Shown here: piece after piece, positions 24,401 to 39,400 of the stretch
How positions within the stretch are numbered: position 1 is the first letter of the stretch
Layout of the letters: every line of letters starts with the position of its first letter
Assembly: GCA_023053545.1 (NCBI GenBank)
Contig: JAKZAN010000005.1
Location: forward strand, 1,116,001-1,180,000
Reading direction: 5' to 3'
Source: Lepidurus packardi
Lineage: Eukaryota > Arthropoda > Branchiopoda > Notostraca > Triopsidae
DNA length: 64,000 bases
Notes under the pieces: model-generated
What the model was told of the DNA's origin: nothing
Databases searched by the model: none
What the model saw: the letters and a program-made list of their open reading frames with translations, nothing else
Position numbers and translations under genes: made by a program

Positions 24401-27400
24401 AACTAGTTTAAACCAGTTTAGACCTGTTAAAAAAATTTAAACCAGTTTGAACTAGTTTATACCAGTTAAAACCAATTTAGACTTGTTTACACCGGTAGAA
24501 ACCAGTTTATAATCTAGTTTTAACCAGTTTAAACCAGATTAAGCCAGTTTTAACCGGTTTAAACCAGTTTGAACTAGTATAAACCAGTCTATAAACTACC
24601 TTAAACCAGTTTAGACATGAGTAAACCAGTTTTGACATGAGTAGACCAGTCTAAACCAGTTTGAACTAGTATAAACCAGTTTAAACCAGTTTAGACCTGT
24701 GTAAACCAGTTTATGCCATTTAGAACCAGTTTAGACCTGTTAACAAAGGTATAAACCAGTTTATAAACTAGCTTAAACCAGTTTAGACCTGTGTAAACCA
24801 GTTTGAACTAGTATAAACCAGGTTAAACCAGTGTAAAACAGTTAATAAACTAGTTTAAACCAGTTTAGACCTTTTTAGGCCTGGTTTAAACCAGTTTATG
24901 CCAGTTTAAGCCAGTTAAAAACGTTTTAAACCAGTTTATAAACTAGTTAAAACAAGTTTAGACCTGTTAAAAAAATTTCAACCAGTTTGAACTAGTATAA
25001 ACCAGTTTAAACCTTTGTAAACCAGTTTATACCAGTTAAAACCAGTTTAGACCTGTTTACACCGGTATAAACCAGTTTATAATCTGGTTTTGACCAGTTT
25101 AAACCAGATTAAGCCAGTTTTAACCGGCTTAAACCAGTTTGAACTAGTATAAACCAGTCTATAAACCAGTTTAGACCTGTGTAAACCAGTTTATACCATT
25201 TAGAACCAGTTTAGACCTGTTTACACCGGTATAAACCAGTTTATAAACTAGCTTAAACCAGTTTAGACCTGTGTAAACCAGTTTAAACCAGTTTGAACTA
25301 GTATAAACAAGTTTAAACCAGTGTAACACAGTTAATAAACTAGTTTAAACCAGTTTAGACCTGTTAAAAAAATTTAAACCAGTTTGAACTAGTTTATACC
25401 AGTTAAAACCAGTTTAGACCTGTTTACACCGGTATAAACCAGTTTATAATCTAGTTTTAACCAGTTTAAACCAGATTAAGCCAGTTTTAACCGGTTTAAA
25501 CCAATTTGAACTAGTATAAACCAGTTTATAAACTACGTTAAACCAGTTTAGACATGAGTAAACCAGTTTAGACATGAGTAGACCAGTTTAAACCAGTTTG
25601 AACTAGTATAAACCAGGTTAAACCAGTGTAAAACAGTTAATAAACTAGTTTAAACCAGTTTAGACCTTTTTAGGCCTGGTTTAAACCAGTTTAAGCCAGT
25701 TAAAAACGGTTTAAACCAGTTTATAAACTAGCTTAAACAAGCTTAGACCTGTTAAAAAAATTTAAACCAGTTTGAACTAGTATAAACCAGTATAAACCAG
25801 TTTAGATATGTGTAAACCAGTTTATACCAGTTTATAGCCAGTTTAGAACCAGTTTAGACCTGTTTACACCGGTATAAACCAGTTTATGAACTAGCTTAAA
25901 CCAGTTTAGACCTGTTTACACCGGTATAAACCAGTTTATGAACTCGCTTAAACCAGTTTAGACCTGTGTAAACCAGTTAAGACCAGTTTGAACTAGTATA
26001 AACAAGTTTAAACCAGTGTAAAACAGTTAATAAACTAGTTTAAAGCAGTTTAGACCTGTTTAGGCCTGGTTTAAACCAGTTTAAGCCAGTTAAAAACGTT
26101 TTAAACCAGTTTATACACTAGTTTGAACAAGTTTAGACCTGTTAAAAAAATTTCAACCAGTTTGAACTAGTATCAACCAGTTTAAACCAGTTTAGACCTG
26201 TGTAAACCAGTTTATACCAGTTAAAACCAGTTTAGACCTGTTTACACCGGGATAAACCAGTTTATAATCTAGTTTTGACCAGTTTAAACCATATTAAGCC
26301 AGTTTTAACCGGTTTAAACCAGTTTGAACTAGTATAAACCAGTTTACACCAGTTTAGACCTGTGTAAACCAGTTTATACCATTTAGAACCAGTTTGGACC
26401 TGTTTACACCGGTGTAAACCAGTTTATAAACTAGCTTAAACCAGTTTAGACCTGTGTAAACAAGTTTAAACCAGTTTGAACTAGTATAAACAAGTTTAAA
26501 CCAGTGTAACACAGTTAATAAACTAGTTTAAACCAGTTTAGACCTGTTAAAAAAATTTCAACCAGTTTGAACTAGTATAAACCAGTTTAAACCAGTTTAG
26601 ACCTGTGTAAACCAGTTTATACCAGTTAAAACCAGTTTAGACCTGTTTACACCGGTATAAACCAGTTTATAATCTAGTTTTGACCAGTTTAAACCAGATT
26701 AAGCCAGTTTTAACCGGTTTAAACCAGTTTGAACTAGTATAAACCAGTCTATAAACTACCTTAAACCAGTCTATAAACTACCTTAAACCAGTCTATAAAC
26801 TACCTTAAACCAGTTTAGACATGAGTAAACCAGTTTTGACATGAGTAGACCAGTCTAAACCAGTTTGAACTAGTATAAACCAGTTAAAACCAGTTTAGAC
26901 CTGTGTAAACCAGTTTATGCCATTTAGAACCAGTTTAGACCTGTTTACAAAGGTATAAACCAGTTTATAAACTAGTTTAAACCAGTTTAGACCTGTTTAC
27001 AAAGGTATAAACCAGTTTATAAACTAGTTTAAACCAGTTTAGACCTGTGTAAACCAGTTTAAACCAGTTTGAACTAGTATAAACAAGTTTAAACCAGTGT
27101 AAAACAGTTAATAAACTAGTTTAAACCAGTTAAGACCTGTTTAGGCCTGGTTTAAACCAGTTTAAGCCAGTTTAAGCCAGTTAAAAACGTTTTAAACCAG
27201 TTTATAAACTAGTTAAAACAAGTTTAGACCTGTTAAAAAAATTTCAACCAGTTTGAACTAGTATAAACCAGTTTAAACCTTTGTAAACCAGTTTATACCA
27301 GTTAAAACCAGTTTAGACCTGTTTACACCGGTATAAACCAGTTTATAATCTGGTTTTGACCAGTTTAAACCAGATTAAGCCAGTTTTAACCGGCTTAAAC

Positions 27401-30400
27401 CAGTTTGAACTAGTATAAACCAGTTTAAACCAGTTTAGACCTGTGTAAACCAGTTTATACCATTTAGAACCAGTTTAGACCTGTTTACACCGGTATAAAC
27501 CAGTTTATAAACTAGCTTAAACCAGTTTAGACCTGTGTAAACCAGTTTAAACCAGTTTGAACTAGTATAAACAAGTTTAAACCAGTGTAACACAGTTAAT
27601 AAACTAGTTTAAACCAGTTTAGACCTGTTAAAAAAATTTAAACCAGTTTGAACTAGTTTATACCAGTTAAAACCAGTTTAGACCTGTTTACACCGGTATA
27701 AACCAGTTTATAATCTAGTTTTAACCAGATTAAACCAGATTAAGCCAGTTTTAACCGGTTTAAACCAGTTTGAACTAGTATAAACCAGTTTATAAACTAC
27801 GTTAAACCAGTTTAGACATGAGTAAACCAGTTTAGACATGAGTAGACCAGTGTAAAACAGTTAATAAACTAGTTTAAACCAGTTTAGACCTTTTTAGGCC
27901 TGGTTTAAACCAGTTTAAGCCAGTTAAAAACGGTTTAAACCAGTTTATAAACTAGCTTAAACAAGCTTAGACCTGTTAAAAAAATTTAAACCAGTTTGAA
28001 CTAGTATAAACCAGTATAAACCAGTTTAGATATGTGTAAACCAGTTTATACCAGTTTATAGCCAGTTTAGAACCAGTTTAGACCTGTGTACACCGGTATA
28101 AACCAGTTTATGAACTAGCTTAAACCAGTTTAGACCTGTTTACACCGGTATAAACCAGTTTATGAACTCGCTTAAACCAGTTTAGACCTGTGTAAACCAG
28201 TTTAAACCAGTTTGAACTAGTATAAACAAGTTTAAACCAGTGTAAAACAGTTAATAAACTAGTTTAAACCAGTTTAGACCTGTTTAGGCCTGGTTTAAAC
28301 CAGTTTAAGCCAGTTAAAAACGTTTTAAACCAATTTATAAACTAGTTTGAACAAGTTTAGACCTGTTAAAAAAATTTCAACCAGTTTGAACTAGTATCAA
28401 CCAGTTTAAACCAGTTTAGACCTGTGTAAACCAGTTTATACCAGTTAAAACCAGTTTAGACCTGTTTACACCGGGATAAACCAGTTTATAATCTAGTTTT
28501 GACCAGTTTAAACCATACTAAGCCAGTTTTAACCGGTTTAAACCAGTTTGAACTAGTATAAACCAGTTTACACCAGTTTAGACCTGTGTAAACCAGTTTA
28601 TACCATTTAGAACCAGTTTGGACCTGTTTACACCGGTGTAAACCAGTTTATAAACTAGCTTAAACCAGTTTAGACCTGTGTAAACCAGTTTAAACCAGTT
28701 TGAACTAGTATAAACAAGTTTAAACCAGTGTAACACAGTTAATAAACTAGTTTAAACCAGTTTAGACCTGTTAAAAAAATTTCAACCAGTTTGAACTAGT
28801 ATAAACCAGTTTAAACCAGTTTAGACCTGTGTAAACCAGTTTATACCAGTTAAAACCAGTTTAGACCTGTTTACACCGGTATAAACCAGTTTATAATCTA
28901 GTTCTGACCAGTTTAAACCAGATTAAGCCAGTTTTAACCAGATTAAGCCAGTTTGAACTAGTATAAACCAGTCTATAAACTACCTTAAACCAGTTTAGAC
29001 ATGAGTAAACCAGTTTTGACATGAGTAGACCAGTCTAAACCAGTTTGAACTAGTATAAACCAGTTTAAACCAGTTTAGACCTGTGTAAACCAGTTTATGC
29101 CATTTAGAACCAGTTTAGACCTGTTTACAAAGGTATAAACCAGTTTATAAACTAGCTTAAACCAGTTTAGACCTGTTTAAACCAGTTTAAACCAGTTTGA
29201 ACTAGTATAAACAAGTTTAAACCAGTGTAAAACAGTTAATAAACTAGTTTAAACCAGTTAAGACCTGTTTAGGCCTGGTTTAAACCAGTTTAAGCCAGTT
29301 TAAGCCAGTTAAAAACGTTTTAAACCAGTTTATAAACTAGTTAAAACAAGTTTAGAACTGTTAAAAAAATTTAAACCAGTTTGAACTAGTTTATACCAGT
29401 TAAAACCAGTTTAGACCTGTTTACACCGGTATAAACCAGTTTATAATCTAGTTTTAACCAGTTTAAACCAGATTAAGCCAGTTTTAACCGGTTTAAACCA
29501 GTTTGAACTAGTATAAACTAGTTTATAAACTACGTTAAACCAGTTTAGACACGAGTAAACCAGTTTAGACATGAGTAGACCAGTTTAAACCAGTTTGAAC
29601 TAGTATAAACCAGGTTAAACCAGTGTAAAACAGTTAATAAACTTGTTTAAACCAGTTTAGACCTTTTTAGGCCTGGTTTAAACCAGTTTAAGCCAGTTAA
29701 AAACGGTTTAAACCAGTTTATAAACTAGCTTAAACAACCTTAGACCTGTTAAAAAAAATTTAAACCAGTTTGAACTAGTATAAACCAGTATAAACCAGTT
29801 TAGACCTGTGTAAACCAGTTTATACCATTTAGAACCAGTTTAGACCTGTTTACACCGGTATAAACCAGTTTATGAACTAGCTTAAACCAGTTTAGACCTG
29901 TTTACACCGGTATAAACCAGTTTATGAACTCGCTTAAACCAGTTTAGACCTGTGTAAACCAGTTTAAACCAGTTTGAACTAGTATAAACAAGTTTAAACC
30001 AGTGTAAAACAGTTAATAAACTAGTTTAAACCAGTTTAGACCTGTTTAGGCCTGGTTTAAACCAGTTTAAGCCAGTTAAAAACGTTTTAAACCAGTTTAT
30101 AAACTAGTTTGAACAAGTTTAGACCTGTTAAAAAAATTTCAACCAGTTTGAACTAGTATCAACCAGTTTAAACCAGTTTAGACCTGTGTAAACCAGTTTA
30201 TACCAGTTAAAACCAGTTTAGACCTGTTTACACCGGGATAAACCAGTTTATAATCTAGTTTTGACCAGTTTAAACCATATTAAGCCAGTTTTAACCGGTT
30301 TAAACCAGTTTGAACTAGTATAAACCAGTTTACACCAGTTTAGACCTGTGTAAACCAGTTTATACCATTTAGAACCAGTTTGGACCTGTTTACACCGGTG

Positions 30401-33400
30401 TAAACCAGTTTATAAACTAGCTTAAACCAGTTTAGACCTGTGTAAACCAGTTTAAACCAGTTTGAACTAGTATAAACAAGTTTAAACCAGTGTAACACAG
30501 TTAATAAACTAGTTTAAACCAGTTTAGACCTGTTAAAAAAATTTCAACCAGTTTGAACTAGTATAAACCAGTTTAAACCAGTTTAGACCTGTGTAAACCA
30601 GTTTATACCAGTTAAAACCAGTTTAGACCTGTTTACACCGGTATAAACCAGTTTATAATCTAGTTCTGACCAATTTAAACCAGATTAAGCCAGTTTTAAC
30701 CAGATTAAGCCAGTTTGAACTAGTATAAACCAGTCTATAAACTACCTTAAACCAGTTTAGACATGAGTAAACCAGTTTTGACATGAGTTGACCAGTCTAA
30801 ACCAGTTTGAACTAGTATAAACCAGTTTAAACCAGTTTAGACCTGTGTAAACCAGTTTATGCCATTTAGAACCAGTTAAGACCTGTTTAAAAAGGTATAA
30901 ACCAGTTTATAAACTACCTTAAACCAGTTTAGACCTGTTTACACCGGTATAAACCAGTTTATGAACTAGCTTAAACCAGTTTAGACCTGTTTACACCGGT
31001 ATAAACCAGTTTATGAACTCGCTTAAACCAGTTTAGACCTGTGTAAACCAGTTTAAACCAGTTTGAACTAGTATAAACAAGTTTAAACCAGTGTAACACA
31101 GTTAATAAACTAGTTTAAACCAGTTTAGACCTGTTAAAAAAATTTAAACCAGTTTGAACTAGTTTATACCAGTTAAAACCAATTTAGACTTGTTTACACC
31201 GGTAGAAACCAGTTTATAATCTAGTTTTAACCAGTTTAAACCAGATTAAGCCAGTTTTAACCGGTTTAAACCAGTTTGAACTAGTATAAACCAGTCTATA
31301 AACTACCTTAAACCAGTTTAGACATGAGTAAACCAGTTTTGACATGAGTAGACCAGTCTAAACCAGTTTGAACTAGTATAAACCAGTTTAAACCAGTTTA
31401 GACCTGTGTAAACCAGTTTATGCCATTTAGAACCAGTTTAGACCTGTTAACAAAGGTATAAACCAGTTTATAAACTAGCTTAAACCAGTTTAGACCTGTG
31501 TAAACCAGTTTAAACCAGTTTGAACTAGTATAAACCAGGTTAAACCAGTGTAAAACAGTTAATAAACTAGTTTAAACCAGTTTAGACCTTTTTAGGCCTG
31601 GTTTAAACCAGTTTAAGCCAGTTTAAGCCAGTTAAAAACGTTTTAAACCAGTTTATAAACTAGTTAAAACAAGTTTAGACCTGTTAAAAAAATTTCAACC
31701 AGTTTGAACTAGTATAAACCAGTTTAAACCTTTGTAAACCAGTTTATACCAGTTAAAACCAGTTTAGACCTGTTTACACCGGTATAAACCAGTTTATAAT
31801 CAAGTTTTGACCAGTTTAAACCAGATTAAACCAGTTTTAACCGGTTTAAACCAGTTTGAACTAGTATAAACCAGTTTACACCAGTTTAGACCTGTGTAAA
31901 CCAGTTTATACCATTTAGAACCAGTTTGGACCTGTTTACACCGGTGTAAACCAGTTTATAAACTAGCTTAAACCAGTTTAGACCTGTGTAAACCAGTTTA
32001 AACCAGTTTGAACTAGTATAAACAAGTTTAAGCCAGTGTAACACAGTTAATAAACTAGTTTAAACCAGTTTAGACCTGTTAAAAAAATTTAAACCAGTTT
32101 GAACTAGTTTATACCAGTTAAAACCAGTTTAGACCTGTTTACACCGGTATAAACCAGTTTATAATCTAGTTTTAACCAGTTTAAACCAGATTAAGCCAGT
32201 CTTAACCGGTTTAAACCAGTTTGAACTAGTATAAACCAGTTTATAAACTACGTTAAACCAGTTTAGACATGAGTAAACCAGTTTAGACATGAGTAGACCA
32301 GTTTAAATCAGTTTGAACTAGTATAAACCAGGTTAAACCAGTGTAAAACAGTTAATAAACTAGTTTAAATCAGTTTAGACCTTTTTAGGCCTGGTTTAAA
32401 CCAGTTTAAGCCAGTTAAAAACGGTTTAAACCAGTTTATAAACTAGCTTAAACAAGCTTAGACCTGCTAAAAAAAATTTAAACCAGTTTGAACTAGTATA
32501 AACCAGTACAAACCAGTTTAGACCTGTGTAAACCAGTTTATACCATTTAGAACCAGTTTAGACCTGTTTAAACCGGTATAAACCAGTTTATGAACTAGCT
32601 TAAACCAGTTTAGACCTGTTTACACCGGTATAAACCAGTTTATGAACTCGCTTAAACCAGTTTAGACCTGTGTAAACCAGTTTAAACCAGTTTGAACTAG
32701 TATAAACAAGTTTAAACCAGTGTAAAACAGTTAATAAACTAGTTTAAACCAGTTTAGACCTGTTTAGGCCTGGTTTAAACCAGTTTAAGCCAGTTAAAAA
32801 CGTTTTAAACCAATTTATAAACTAGTTTGAACAAGTTTAGACCTGTTAAAAAATTTCAACCAGTTTGAACTAGTATCAACCAGTTTAAACCAGTTTAGAC
32901 CTGTGTAAACCAGTTTATACCAGTTAAAACCAGTTTAGACCTGTTTACACCGGGATAAACCAGTTTATAATCTAGTTTTGACCAGTTTAAACCATACTAA
33001 GCCAGTTTTAACCGGTTTAAACCAGTTTGAACTAGTAATAAACCAGTTTACACCAGTTTAGACCTGTGTAAACCAGTTTAAACCAGTTTGAACTAGTATA
33101 AACAAGTTTAAACCAGTGTAACACAGTTAATAAACTAGTTTAAACCAGTTTAGACCTGTTAAAAAAATTTCAACCAGTTTGAACTAGTATAAACCAGTTT
33201 AAACCAGTTTAGACCTGTGTAAACCAGTTTATACCAGTTAAAACCAGTTTAGACCTGTTTACACCGGTATAAACCAGTTTATAATCTAGTTCTGACCAGT
33301 TTAAACCAGATTAAGCCAGTTTTAACCAGATTAAGCCAGTTTGAACTAGTATAAACCAGTCTATAAACTACCTTAAACCAGTTTAGACATGAGTAAACCA

Positions 33401-36400
33401 GTTTTGACATGAGTTGACCAGTCTAAACCAGTTTGAACTAGTATAAACCAGTTTAAACCAGTTTAGACCTGTGTAAACCAGTTTATGCCATTTAGAACCA
33501 GTTAAGACCTGTTTAAAAAGGTATAAACCAGTTTATCAACTACCTTAAACCAGTTTAGACCTGTTTACACCGGTATAAACCAGTTTATGAACTAGCTTAA
33601 ACCAGTTTAGACCTGTTTACACCGGTATAAACCAGTTTATGAACTCGCTTAAACCAGTTTAGACCTGTGTAAACCAGTTTAAACCAGTTTGAACTAGTAT
33701 AAACAAGTTTAAACCAGTGTAACACAGTTAATAAACTAGTTTAAACCAGTTTAGACCTGTTAAAAAAATTTAAACCAGTTTGAACTAGTTTATACCAGTT
33801 AAAACCAATTTAGACTTGTTTACACCGGTAGAAACCAGTTTATAATCTAGTTTTAACCAGTTTAAACCAGATTAAGCCAGTTTTAACCGGTTTAAACCAG
33901 TTTGAACTAGTATAAACCAGTCTATAAACTACCTTAAACCAGTTTAGACATGAGTAAACCAGTTTTGACATGAGTAGACCAGTCTAAACCAGTTTGAACT
34001 AGTATAAACCAGTTTAAACCAGTTTAGACCTGTGTAAACCAGTTTATGCCATTTAGAACCAGTTTAGACCTGTTAACAAAGGTATAAACCAGTTTATAAA
34101 CTAGCTTAAACCAGTTTAGACCTGTGTAAACCAGTTTAAACCAGTTTGAACTAGTATAAACCAGGTTAAACCAGTGTAAAACAGTTAATAAACTAGTTTA
34201 AACCAGTTTAGACCTTTTTAGGCCTGGTTTAAACCAGTTTAAGCCAGTTTAAGCCAGTTAAAAACGTTTTAAACCAGTTTATAAACTAGTTAAAACAAGT
34301 TTATATCCTGTTAAAAAAATTTCAACCAGTTTGAACTAGTATAAACCAGTTTAAACCTTTGTAAACCAGTTTATACCAGTTAAAACCAGTTTAGACCTGT
34401 TTACACCGGTATAAACCAGTTTATAATCAAGTTTTGACCAGTTTAAACCAGATTAAACCAGTTTTAACCGGTTTAAACCAGTTTGAACTAGTATAAACCA
34501 GTTTAAACCAGTTTAGACCTGTGTAAACCAGTTTATACCATTTAGAACCAGTTTAGACCTGTTTACACCGGTATAAACCAGTTTATAAACTAGCTTAAAC
34601 CAGTTTAGACCTGTGTAAACCAGTTTAAACCAGTTTGAACTAGTATAAACAAGTTTAAACCAGTGTAACACAGTTAATAAACTAGTTTAAACCAGTTTAG
34701 ACCTGTTAAAAAAATTTAAACCAGTTTGAACTAGTTTATACCAGTTAAAACCAGTTTAGACCTGTTTACACCGGTATAAACCAGTTTATAATCTAGTTTT
34801 AACCAGTTTAAACCAGATTAAGCCAGTTTTAACCGGTTTAAACCAGTTTGAACTAGTATAAACCAGTTTATAAACTACGTTAAACCAGTTTAGACATGAG
34901 TAAACCAGTTTAGACATGAGTAGACCAGTTTAAACCAGTTTGAACTAGTATAAACCAGGTTAAACCAGTGTAAAACAGTTAATAAACTAGCTTAAACAAG
35001 CTTAGACCTGTTAAAAAAAATTTAAACCAGTTTGAACTAGTATAAACCAGTATAAACCAGTTTAGACCTGTGTAAACCAGTTTATACCATTTAGAACCAG
35101 TTTAGACCTGTTTACACCGGTATAAACCAGTTTATGAACTAGCTTAAACCAGTTTAGACCTGTTTACACCGGTATAAACCAGTTTATGAACTCGCTTAAA
35201 CCAGTTTAGACCTGTGTAAATCAGTTTAAACCAGTTTGAACTAGTATAAATAAGTTTAAACCAGTGTAAAACAGTTAATAAACTAGTTTAAACCAGCTTA
35301 GACCTGTTTAGGCCTGGTTTAAACCAGTTTAAGCTAGTTAAAAACGTTTTAAACCAGTTTATAAATTAGTTTGAACAAGTTTAAACCTGTTAAAAAAATT
35401 TCAACCAGTTTGAACTAGTATCAACCAGTTTAAACCAGTTTAGACCTGTGTAAACCAGTTTATACCAGTTAAAACCAGTTTAGACCTGTTTACACCGGTA
35501 TAAACCAGTTTATAATCTAGTTTTGACCAGTTTAAACCAGATTAAACCAGTTTTAACCGGTTTAAACCAGTTTGAACTAGTATAAACCAGTTTACACCAG
35601 TTTAGACCTGTGTAAACCAGTTTATACCATTTAGAACCAGTTTGGACCTGTTTACACCGGTGTAAACCAGTTTATAAACTAGCTTAAACCAGTTTAGACC
35701 TGTGTAAACCAGTTTAAACCAGTTTAAACTAGTATAAACAAGTTTAAACCAGTGTAACACAGTTAATAAACTAGTTTAAACCAGTTTAGACCTGTTAAAA
35801 AAATTTAAACCAGTTTGAACTAGTTTATACCAGTTAAAACCAGTTTAGACCTGTTTACACCGGTATAAACCAGTTTATAATCTAGTTTTAACCAGTTTAA
35901 ACCAGATTAAGCCAGTTTTAACCGGTTTAAACCAGTTTGAACTAGTATAAACCAGTTTCTAAACTACGTTAAACCAGTTTAGACATGAGTAAACCAGTTT
36001 AGACATGAGTAGACCAGTTTAAATCAGTTTGAACTAGTATAAACCAGGTTAAACCAGTGTAAAACAGTTAATAAACTAGTTTAAACCAGTTTAGACCTTT
36101 TTAGGCCTGGTTTAAACCAGTTTAAGCCAGTTAAAAACGGTTTAAACCAGTTTATAAACTAGCTTAAACAAGCTTAGACCTGTTAAAAAAAATTTAAACC
36201 AGTTTGAACTAGTATAAACCAGTACAAACCAGTTTAGACCTGTGTAAACCAGTTTATACCATTTAGAACCAGTTTAGACCTGTTTACACCGGTATAAACC
36301 AGTTTATGAACTCGCTTAAACCAGTTTAGACCTGTGTAAATCAGTTTAAACCAGTTTGAACTAGTATAAATAAGTTTAAACCAGTGTAAAACAGTTAATA

Positions 36401-39400
36401 AACTAGTTTAAACCAGCTTAGACCTGTTTAGGCCTGGTTTAAACCAGTTTAAGCTAGTTAAAAACGTTTTAAACCAGTTTATAAATTAGTTTGAACAAGT
36501 TTAAACCTGTTAAAAAAATTTCAACCAGTTTGAACTAGTATCAACCAGTTTAAACCAGTTTAGACCTGTGTAAACCAGTTTATACCAGTTAAAACCAGTT
36601 TAGACCTGTTTACACCGGTATAAACCAGTTTATAATCTAGTTTTAACCAGTTTAAACCAGATTAAGCCAGTTTTAACCGGTTTAAACCAGTTTGAACTAG
36701 TATAAACCAGGTTAAACCAGTGTAAAACAGTTAATAAACTAGTTTAAACCAGTTTAGACCTTTTTAGGCCTGGTTTAAACCAGTTTAAGCCAGTTAAAAA
36801 CGGTTTAAACCAGTTTATAAACTAGCTTAAACAAGCTTAGACCTGTAAAAAAAATTTAAACCAGTTTGAACTAGTTTAAACCAGTATAAACCAGTTTAGA
36901 TCTGTGTAAACCAGTTTATACCATTTAGAACCAGTTTAGATCTGTTTACACCGGTATAAACCAGTTTATGAACTAGCTTAAACCAGTTTAGACCTGTTTA
37001 CACCGGTATAAACCAGTTTATGAACTCGCTTAAACCAGTTTAGACCTGTGTAAACCAGTTTAAACCAGTTTGAACTAGTATAAACAAGTTTAAACCAGTG
37101 TAAAACAGTTAATAAACTAGTTTAAACCAGTTTAGACCTGTTTAGGCCTGGTTTAAACCAGTTTAAGCCAGTTAAAAACGTTTTAAACCAGTTTATAAAC
37201 TAGTTTGAACAAGTTTAAACCTGTTAAAAAAATTTCAACCAGTTTGAACTAGAATCAACCAGTTTAAACCAGTTTAGACCTGTGTAAACCAGTTTATACC
37301 AGTTAAAACCAGTTAAAACCAGTTTAGACCTGTTTACACCTGTTTACACCTGTATAAACCAGTTTATAATCTAGTTTTGACCAGTTTAAACCAGATTAAG
37401 CCAGTTTTAACCGGTTTAAACCAGTTTGAACTAGTATAAACCAGTCTATAAACTACCTTAAACCAGTTTAGACATGAGTAAACCAGTTTTGACATGAGTA
37501 GACCAGTCTAAACCAGTTTGAACTAGTATAAACCAGTTTAAACCAGTTTAGACCTGTGTAAACCAGTTTATGCCATTTAGAACCAGTTTAGACCTGTTTA
37601 CACCGGTATAAACCAGTTTATAAACTAGCTTAAACCAGTTTAAACCTGTGTAAACCAGTTTAAACCAGTTTAAACCAGTTTGAACTAGTATAAACAAGTT
37701 TAAACCAGTGTAACACAGTTAATGAACTAGTTTAAACCAGTTAAGACCTGTTAAAAAAATTTAAACCAGTTTGAACTAGTTTATACCAGTTAAAACCAGT
37801 TTAGACCTGTTTACACCGGTATAAACCAGTTTATAATCTAGTTTTAACCAGTTTAAACCAGATTAAGCCAGTTTTAACCGGTTTAAACCAGTTTGAACTA
37901 GTATAAACCAGTTTATAAACTACGTTAAACCAGTTTAGACATGAGTAAACCAGTTTAGACATGAGTAGACCAGTTTAAATCAGTTTGAACTAGTATAAAC
38001 CAGGTTAAACCAGTGTAAAACAGTTAATAAACTAGTTTAAACCAGTTTAGACCTTTTTAGGCCTGGTTTAAACCAGTTTAAGCCAGTTAAAAACGGTTTA
38101 AACCAGTTTATAAACTAGCTTAAACAAGCTTAGACCTGTTAAAAAAAATTTAAACCAGTTTGAACTAGTATAAACCAGTACAAACCAGTTTAGACCTGTG
38201 TAAACCAGTTTATACCATTTAGAACCAGTTTAGACCTGTTTACACCGGTATAAACCAGTTTATGAACTCGCTTAAACCAGTTTAGACCTGTGTAAACCAG
38301 TTTAAACCAGTTTGAACTAGTATAAACAAGTTTAAACCAGTGTAACACAGTTAATAAACTAGTTTAAACCAGTTTAGACCTGTTAAAAAAATTTAAACCA
38401 GTTTGAACTAGTTTATACCAGTTAAAACCAATTTAGACTTGTTTACACCGGTAGAAACCAGTTTATAATCTAGTTTTAACCAGTTTAAACCAGATTAAGC
38501 CAGTTTTAACCGGTTTAAACCAGTTTGAACTAGTATAAACCAGTCTATAAACTACCTTAAACCAGTTTCGACATGAGTAAACCAGTTTTGACATGAGTAG
38601 ACCAGTCTAAACCAGTTTGAACTAGTATAAACCAGTTTAAACCAGTTTAGACCTGTGTAAACCAGTTTATGCCATTTAGAACCAGTTTAGACCTGTTAAC
38701 AAAGGTATAAACCAGTTTATAAACTAGCTTAAACCAGTTTAGACCTGTGTAAACCAGTTTAAACCAGTTTGAACTAGTATAAACCAGGTTAAACCAGTGT
38801 AAAACAGTTAATAAACTAGTTTAAACCAGTTTAGACCTTTTTAGGCCTGGTTTAAACCAGTTTAAGCCAGTTTAAGCCAGTTAAAAACGTTTTAAACCAG
38901 TTTATAAACTAGTTAAAACAAGTTTAGACCTGTTAAAAAAATTTCAACCAGTTTGAACTAGTATAAACCAGTTTAAACCTTTGTAAATTAGTTTATACCA
39001 GTTAAAACCAGTTTAGACCTGTTTACACCGGTATAAACCAGTTTATAATCTGGTTTTGACCAGTTTAAACCAGATTAAGCCAGTTTTAACCGGTTTAAAC
39101 CAGTTTGAACTAGTATAAACCAGTCTATAAACTACCTTAAACCAGTTTAGACATGAGTAAACCAGTTTTGACATGAGTAGACCAGTTTAAACCAGTTTGA
39201 ACTAGTATAAACCAGGTTAAACCAGTGTAAAACAGTTAATAAACTAGTTTAAACCAGTTTAGACCTTTTTAGGCCTGGTTTAAACCAGTTTAAGCCAGTT
39301 AAAAACGGTTTAAACCAGTTTATAAACTAGCTTAAACAAGCTTAGACCTGTAAAAAAAATTTAAACCAGTTTGAACTAGTATAAACCAGTATAAACCAGT